NCBI GenBank assembly: GCA_021153265.1
Contig: JAGKTU010000046.1
Span: 1 to 16,706, forward strand
DNA from: Clostridia bacterium
GTDB lineage: Bacteria > Bacillota > Clostridia > Oscillospirales > Oscillospiraceae
Reading direction: 5' to 3'
Length of the DNA: 16,706 bases
Part shown: in pieces, positions 13,061 to 16,706 of the stretch
Layout: each line of letters begins with the position of its first letter
Numbering within the stretch: position 1 is the stretch's first letter
Position numbers and translations under genes: made by a program
Notes under the pieces: generated by a model
Told to the model about the DNA's origin: nothing
Databases searched by the model: none
What the model saw: only the letters and a program-made list of their open reading frames with translations

Positions 13061-13062
13061 TT

Positions 13063-13575
13063 ATGGCACGGTTTTTGCATCGTTTTTTTTCAGAGCTTCG
13101 TCGCAAGTCAAATGTATGGATACTTGCAGGCTGCTTTTTTGCAGGTTTGGTTCTGGGGATTCGGGCAAGTCATGAGGCAGGGCTTTCTTTTCCCTTGATG
13201 CGCGGTGCGTTGAAAAGCACTGTGTCGATCGTTCGTCTGCTGAGCATTCTGCTGTTACCTTTTCTGTTTTCCGCGCTGGCGGTTTATTTTTCCAAGCCCA
13301 AATTGCTGTATGGTATCGCTTTTTTGAAGGCTTTTGTATTTGCCTTTATTTCAGCTGGTATCTCTGCCGGATTCGGCGATGCCGGATGGCTCATAAGATG
13401 GCTGCTGATGTTCAGCGACAGTCTGTGTTTGCCTGTACTTTTGCTGTATTGGCTGCGCCACATCCCCGGAAGGCGGAGGTTTCAGACTGCAGATACCATG
13501 ATCCTTGCCGGATGTATCGGTTTGGTCGGGCTTTTGGATCATAGGTTGATCATGCCGCTGCTGCAAGGGATATAG
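13063..13575 (+). CDS. multi-pass membrane protein in the spoIIM position
   Basis: A 170-residue membrane protein with about five hydrophobic segments (about 18-35, 55-75, 83-103, 113-131 and 145-160) after a basic start, MARFLHRFFSELRRKSN. It lies just upstream of xerD, where Bacillus has spoIIM, an engulfment protein, and its general form (short cytoplasmic start, a helix pair with a F-L-K-A-F-x-F-A-F stretch like the SpoIIM core) is compatible. I do not see sequence identity strong enough to name it. The ATG at 13063 is preferred over 13057 because GGGAGGG at 13047-13053 is nine bases from it and only three from the other. Its promoter is probably at 12946-12974, and xerD follows after 24 bases. 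If it is SpoIIM-like it would belong with the sporulation genes at the left end. Confidence 0.75.
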   Translation: MARFLHRFFSELRRKSNVWILAGCFFAGLVLGIRASHEAGLSFPLMRGALKSTVSIVRLLSILLLPFLFSALAVYFSKPKLLYGIAFLKAFVFAFISAGISAGFGDAGWLIRWLLMFSDSLCLPVLLLYWLRHIPGRRRFQTADTMILAGCIGLVGLLDHRLIMPLLQGI

Positions 13576-13599
13576 ATTCTATAGAAAGGTTACTGGGTT

Positions 13600-14487
13600 A
13601 TGCTGGATTTTCTGAATGCCTACGAAAATTACCTGACGAAGGTAAAGCAGGCTTCCGCGAATACGGTTTTCTCCTATATGCGCGATATTCGCCAGTTTTC
13701 TGATTGGCTTGCGCGCGAGGAAGACCGGAATGTGGTGGATGCTACAGAACTGAATATTCAGAACTATCTGGCGTATCTGCAGGAGCAGGGTAAGTCCGGC
13801 GCGACGGTGTCCCGTTCCTTGGCCAGCCTGAAGAATTTCTACGGATATTTGATTTCCACCGGTTTTTTGGATAGTTCTCCGGTTACGGCACAGATCCACG
13901 TGGAGAGAGGCGAGAAAAAGCTGCCTCAGATCCTAACCGGCAAGGAAGTGGAGCTGCTGTTGGCACAGCCGGCCTGCGTGGATCCCAAGGGATTCCGGGA
14001 TAAGGCCATGCTGGAGGTCATGTACGCCACCGGCATCCGGGTCAGCGAGCTGATCGATCTGAATGTGGACGATGTCAATCTGGAACTTGCCACCATTAAG
14101 TGTTCCGGTGCAAAGAAAACCAGAGCGATCCCATTATATCCCGCTGCGCTGAAGGCATTGCGGCAGTATTTGAAGGATGTTCGGGGTATCATGGTGATGA
14201 ATCCCGGTGAAAAAGCGCTGTTTGTGAATATCAATGGTGCCAGAATGAGCCGGCAGGGATTTTGGAAGATCCTGAAACTCTATCAGGCCAAGGCTAATAT
14301 CACAAAAGAGATCACTCCCCACACTCTGCGGCACAGTTTTGCGGTGCATCTACTGGAAAATGGAGCGGATCTGGGCTCTGTGCAGGAGCTAATGGGTCAC
14401 AGCGATATTTCCTCCACCCAGATGTATGCCCATATGATCAATCAGAAGATCAAATCCGTATACGAAAAATGTCACCCCAAAGCATAA
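13600..14487 (+). CDS. xerD: tyrosine recombinase XerD
   Basis: A 295-residue site-specific tyrosine recombinase. The SAM-like N-terminal core-binding domain spans about 1-95 and the catalytic domain about 105-290. The catalytic set is complete: R147 (ATGIRVSEL), a lysine at 172/173, H241 and R244 (HTLRHSF), H267 (MGHSDI), and the nucleophile Y276 (STQMYAHM). The family resolves chromosome dimers at dif with XerC. The C-terminal tail IKSVYEKCHPKA is typical of XerD. It follows the membrane protein by 24 bases with GAAAGG upstream, and is closed by a terminator. An integrase of a mobile element is unlikely: no attachment repeats or phage genes surround it. Confidence 0.9.
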   Translation: MLDFLNAYENYLTKVKQASANTVFSYMRDIRQFSDWLAREEDRNVVDATELNIQNYLAYLQEQGKSGATVSRSLASLKNFYGYLISTGFLDSSPVTAQIHVERGEKKLPQILTGKEVELLLAQPACVDPKGFRDKAMLEVMYATGIRVSELIDLNVDDVNLELATIKCSGAKKTRAIPLYPAALKALRQYLKDVRGIMVMNPGEKALFVNINGARMSRQGFWKILKLYQAKANITKEITPHTLRHSFAVHLLENGADLGSVQELMGHSDISSTQMYAHMINQKIKSVYEKCHPKA

Positions 14488-14525
14488 AAGGTCTGCTTGT
14501 CCAACCGGACGGCAGGCCTTTATTT
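14487..14525 (+). terminator. intrinsic terminator after xerD
   Basis: AAAGGTCTGC pairs with GCAGGCCTTT (one G-T pair), with an inner GTCC/GGAC separated by a small bulge and loop AACC, followed by ATTT. The left arm begins on the last base of the xerD stop. Confidence 0.75.
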
Positions 14526-14530
14526 GTCGG

Positions 14531-14559
14531 TTGACACAGAGGTATTTGTGCTGTATATT
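14531..14559 (+). promoter_or_regulatory. near-consensus sigma-A promoter for the zinc-ribbon protein
   Basis: TTGACA (14531-14536), exactly 17 bases, TATATT (14554-14559): perfect -35 and five of six at the -10. Transcription would start near 14566, giving a short leader of about 28 bases before the ATG at 14594. Confidence 0.85.
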
Positions 14560-14593
14560 TATGGTAATCTTGGACAGAAAGGATGTGTTTTCA

Positions 14594-16315
14594 ATGAAAA
14601 AATGTTTACATTGTGGTGCTGAGATGCCGGATGAGGAGCGGTTCTGCAGCGAATGCGGCGCGGAATTTGCACCCACTGAGGAGATTCATGAGGCTGTAGC
14701 CGAGAATGCAGTTGCCATTGCTGCGGAGGATTCGGCAGAAGTCGTTCTTGAGACGGAGGCCACTTCCGAGGTGGAAGCTGCGCCTGTGATGGAGACGGAT
14801 GTGAAACTGGAGGAGGTTCTGGATGGAGCGGAAGAAGCTCCCAAGCCCGTAGACCCCATTCCGGAGAAGCCTGTCAAGAAGATAAAGATCAAATGGTGGC
14901 ACATTGCTGTCCCGGTTGCTTTGGTGGTGGCTATCATTGCTGCGCTGCTGCTGGGCCCGTTCTTCATTTATCTTGCTCCCAAAACGGTGCTGACAAAGGC
15001 CTTGACCGAAACTGCCAATGACCTCTCCGCAAGAGCGGAAGGTACACCGCTGACGGTTATGAGCAACATTTTTGAAGGCAGCCAGAAGAACACTGTCAAC
15101 GTCGAGTACGAGATTTTCCAGGAGATGCTGGGAGATATGAGCATCGAAGTGGAGGCACAGGTAGACAGCAGCATCAAGCAGGGCCAGATCGGTATCGTGC
15201 TGGACGTGATGGGTGAGGAAGCGGATATGAACCTGTACATGGACAGGGAAGTGGCCGCCATCAATTTGGATATGTACACCGGAGAGGATTACTATGGCAT
15301 CTATTATGATACCTTCGGCGAGGATATCCGGAACAATGAATTTATGTACAGCATCATGGGCAAAGAGAATGTTGAGATGCTGGATGAAGCTGTGGATACG
15401 CTGGATCAGCTGATGAGCCTTGAAACGATCACCCCTGAGCAGCAGGCGGAGTCTTTGAAGAAATACGGCGAAGTCATTCTGGCATTCACGGAAGAAAAGG
15501 ATGCGCAGGTTGGCAAGGCCGAGATCTCCGTGGACGGTAAAAACCAAAACTGCAAGACCGTGGCTTTCACCATCACCAGGGAAGAGTATTCGGAACTGAT
15601 GCTGCAGTTGGTCGATATTGCAGAAACGGACCCTGTGATGATCAACTACTACCAGTCACTTTCCATGGACTTTAAGTGTGAGAACTGGAATGACGAACTC
15701 GATAATTTTAGAGAGGCACTCAAAGATTACGAGGACGGCGAGACAGAGTGTGTGTTTACCTTCTATCTGCACGGCGGCAAAGTTGTACAGGTAGATGTTG
15801 CATACGAGGAAACCGATGCCGAGTGGCTCGTCTATGTGAATTTTGGCAGCGATGCTTCTGTGAAGGATATTGTCATTTGTGGTGAGTTTGTGGAGGACGA
15901 TGAGGATCATTCCTTTGAGATCACACTGTCCACCAAGAAGAATGACGGTGTGATTGTCGAAACTTTGTGTGTTACCACGCAGGAAGAAGACGATGACCCC
16001 GTTAAGGTGGAGATTGGCTATGAGTGGAATCGGGAGAATGGAGATTTCCTTGTGCATTTCCAGGACTATGACGAAGAAATTTCCGGTGAACTGAACTGTG
16101 TCCTCGAATTGATGGAGAACGGTTACCACTTCAGTATTCCGGCAGTTGAGGAACTGGTTGAATCCATGGGTGAGGACACTGAGGGAATTGAGATGTCTAT
16201 CGATATTACCATGACGACCGGCGCGGAGATCGAGGTACCTGAAACAATCAAGGATATCGCAAAAATGACCGAGTCGGATCTGATGGGTATTGCATCCAAA
16301 ATCATGGAGATGTAA
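14594..16315 (+). CDS. zinc-ribbon, single-pass membrane protein of unknown function
   Basis: A 573-residue protein with three parts. An N-terminal zinc ribbon has C4, C7, C18 and C21 (CLHC and CSEC). A very acidic low-complexity linker at about 26-95 is rich in E, A and V. One membrane helix lies at about 101-127 after KKIKIKWW, then a large acidic extracellular domain of about 445 residues with alternating strands and few cysteines. The zinc ribbon should lie in the cytoplasm. This layout (zinc ribbon, one helix, external domain) is seen in Gram-positive YvbJ/TcaA-like proteins, but I cannot assign the external domain. The ATG at 14594 follows AAAGGA; an earlier in-frame ATG at 14531 would overlap the promoter and lacks a site. 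Its own strong promoter and terminators on both sides make it a single-gene unit. Confidence 0.85.
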   Translation: MKKCLHCGAEMPDEERFCSECGAEFAPTEEIHEAVAENAVAIAAEDSAEVVLETEATSEVEAAPVMETDVKLEEVLDGAEEAPKPVDPIPEKPVKKIKIKWWHIAVPVALVVAIIAALLLGPFFIYLAPKTVLTKALTETANDLSARAEGTPLTVMSNIFEGSQKNTVNVEYEIFQEMLGDMSIEVEAQVDSSIKQGQIGIVLDVMGEEADMNLYMDREVAAINLDMYTGEDYYGIYYDTFGEDIRNNEFMYSIMGKENVEMLDEAVDTLDQLMSLETITPEQQAESLKKYGEVILAFTEEKDAQVGKAEISVDGKNQNCKTVAFTITREEYSELMLQLVDIAETDPVMINYYQSLSMDFKCENWNDELDNFREALKDYEDGETECVFTFYLHGGKVVQVDVAYEETDAEWLVYVNFGSDASVKDIVICGEFVEDDEDHSFEITLSTKKNDGVIVETLCVTTQEEDDDPVKVEIGYEWNRENGDFLVHFQDYDEEISGELNCVLELMENGYHFSIPAVEELVESMGEDTEGIEMSIDITMTTGAEIEVPETIKDIAKMTESDLMGIASKIMEM

Positions 16316-16320
16316 GCAAA

Positions 16321-16356
16321 ACAGCCGTGAAGCGAATGCTTCACGGCTGTTCGTTT
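16321..16356. terminator. bidirectional terminator between the zinc-ribbon gene and pfkA
   Basis: ACAGCCGTGAAGC (16321-16333), loop GAAT, GCTTCACGGCTGT (16338-16350): a perfect 13-base stem. TCGTTT follows on the plus strand and TTTTGC on the minus strand, so it can serve both converging genes. Confidence 0.88.
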
Positions 16357-16368
16357 AAGTAGGGGAGA

Positions 16369-16706
16369 TCAGATACCGGTCATGGCAGCCAGAACATCGA
16401 ACTCGATCTGCTGGATGCTCTTCTTCATACTCAGACCTTCGTCGATATCCACATCGCTGATGCCGCCCTCACGGGTGCAGACAATGCGGTTGGTCTTACC
16501 CTGCAGGAGGAGCTCCACAGCGGTGTAGCCCATCTTTGTGGCATTGACGCGGTCACGGCCAGTGGGAACACCGCCGCGCTGGATGTGGCCCAGAACGGTC
16601 ACACGGGGATCCAGATCGATGGCATCTTTGATCTTCTTGGCAATATCGGCTGCGGAGCCTGCGCCTTCGGCCACCACGATCATATAATGGGTGAATCCCT
16701 TGAATC
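16369..16706 (-). CDS. pfkA: 6-phosphofructokinase, C-terminal part (cut by right edge)
   Basis: The last 111 or so residues of a phosphofructokinase, which phosphorylates fructose 6-phosphate in glycolysis. The signatures are IVVAEGAG, and VLGHIQRGGVPTGRDRV, the substrate-binding stretch of the PfkA family, followed by a shared C-terminal pattern (GYTAVELLLQGKT). The gene ends with TGA at 16371-16369, and the frame continues past the right edge (FKGFTHYM before the visible ATG at 16683, which is internal, not the start). The part that separates ATP-dependent from pyrophosphate-dependent enzymes lies outside the window. Codons are strongly biased, as expected for a glycolytic enzyme. Confidence 0.93.
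   Translation of the reverse strand, partial: FKGFTHYMIVVAEGAGSAADIAKKIKDAIDLDPRVTVLGHIQRGGVPTGRDRVNATKMGYTAVELLLQGKTNRIVCTREGGISDVDIDEGLSMKKSIQQIEFDVLAAMTGI

Larger units (their letters stand above)
12719..13062. other. 344-base gap with no convincing gene; structured and promoter-rich
   Basis: It holds a 14-base perfect hairpin (12732-12764), a small repeat TGCAA/TTGCA (12771-12786), an A/T-rich stretch, two possible sigma-A promoters (12893-12921 and 12946-12974), and a possible 18-codon leader peptide ending at the next gene's start. Around 12812-12870 there are several short complementary stretches (CCGAA/TTCGG, AAGCC/GGCTT, GTGCC/GGCAC) that might fold, but no known RNA family is recognisable to me. 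Confidence 0.6.

Noticed and set aside
12942..13175. 77-codon frame crossing the start of the membrane protein gene
   Set aside because: It begins upstream of the predicted transcript start, has no ribosome binding site, and overlaps a better gene in another frame.
13600..14487. xerD as integrase of a mobile element
   Set aside because: Family tail, chromosomal neighbours and lack of attachment repeats, phage or plasmid genes point to the housekeeping recombinase.
14606..15547. Open frame of 313 codons on the minus strand across the zinc-ribbon gene
   Set aside because: The plus frame has a promoter, ribosome binding site, zinc ribbon and membrane helix; the minus frame only mirrors its codon bias.
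1..16706. CRISPR array, transposon, defence island, tRNA or riboswitch
   Set aside because: No spaced direct repeats, transposase, terminal repeats, cloverleaf or known aptamer pattern was seen on either strand.

Overview
The window looks like a conserved chromosomal housekeeping segment from a spore-forming Gram-positive anaerobe. I would place it in Clostridia, probably Oscillospiraceae/Ruminococcaceae-like; this is inferred from gene content and order, not from a database match. The evidence is the sporulation genes ylbJ, yqfC and yqfD, the Firmicutes-type order yqfC-yqfD-phoH-ybeY-era-yqzL-recO, mutS2, an HPr-family protein, strong AGGAGG-type ribosome binding sites and sigma-A-type promoters. 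I see no mobile element, CRISPR array, tRNA or rRNA.

Layout. (1) 1-1101, minus strand: ylbJ, followed by the start of a small CxxC protein cut by the left edge. (2) 1186-8346, plus strand: a tightly packed run yqfC-yqfD-phoH-ybeY-era-yqzL-recO-mutS2, with overlapping or nearly touching genes. It mixes sporulation (yqfC, yqfD) with ribosome/RNA maturation (phoH, ybeY, era) and DNA or ribosome repair (recO, mutS2). (3) 8405-8804: a self-contained HPr-like gene with its own extended -10 promoter, a perfect inverted repeat in its leader and a strong terminator. (4) 8817-12249: uvrC-rsmD-coaD-coiled-coil protein, closed by a terminator. (5) 12290-12718: a small four-helix membrane protein. (6) 12719-13062: a 344-base gap with a long hairpin, two possible promoters and a possible leader peptide. 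(7) 13063-14525: a membrane protein in the position of spoIIM, then xerD and a terminator. (8) 14531-16315: a zinc-ribbon, single-pass membrane protein with a near-consensus promoter. It converges on the 3' end of pfkA (6-phosphofructokinase, cut by the right edge) across a shared bidirectional terminator.

Most genes are well-known families. I do not see a clear new multi-gene system. The more interesting points are local: an HPr with an altered active-site loop (HNKQA), the nested palindromes in front of it, a uvrC with no room for its own promoter, several short genes that are easy to miss (yqzL, the edge CxxC protein, a TTG-started yqfC), a promoter-rich gap with an orphan hairpin, and three poorly understood membrane or coiled-coil proteins.
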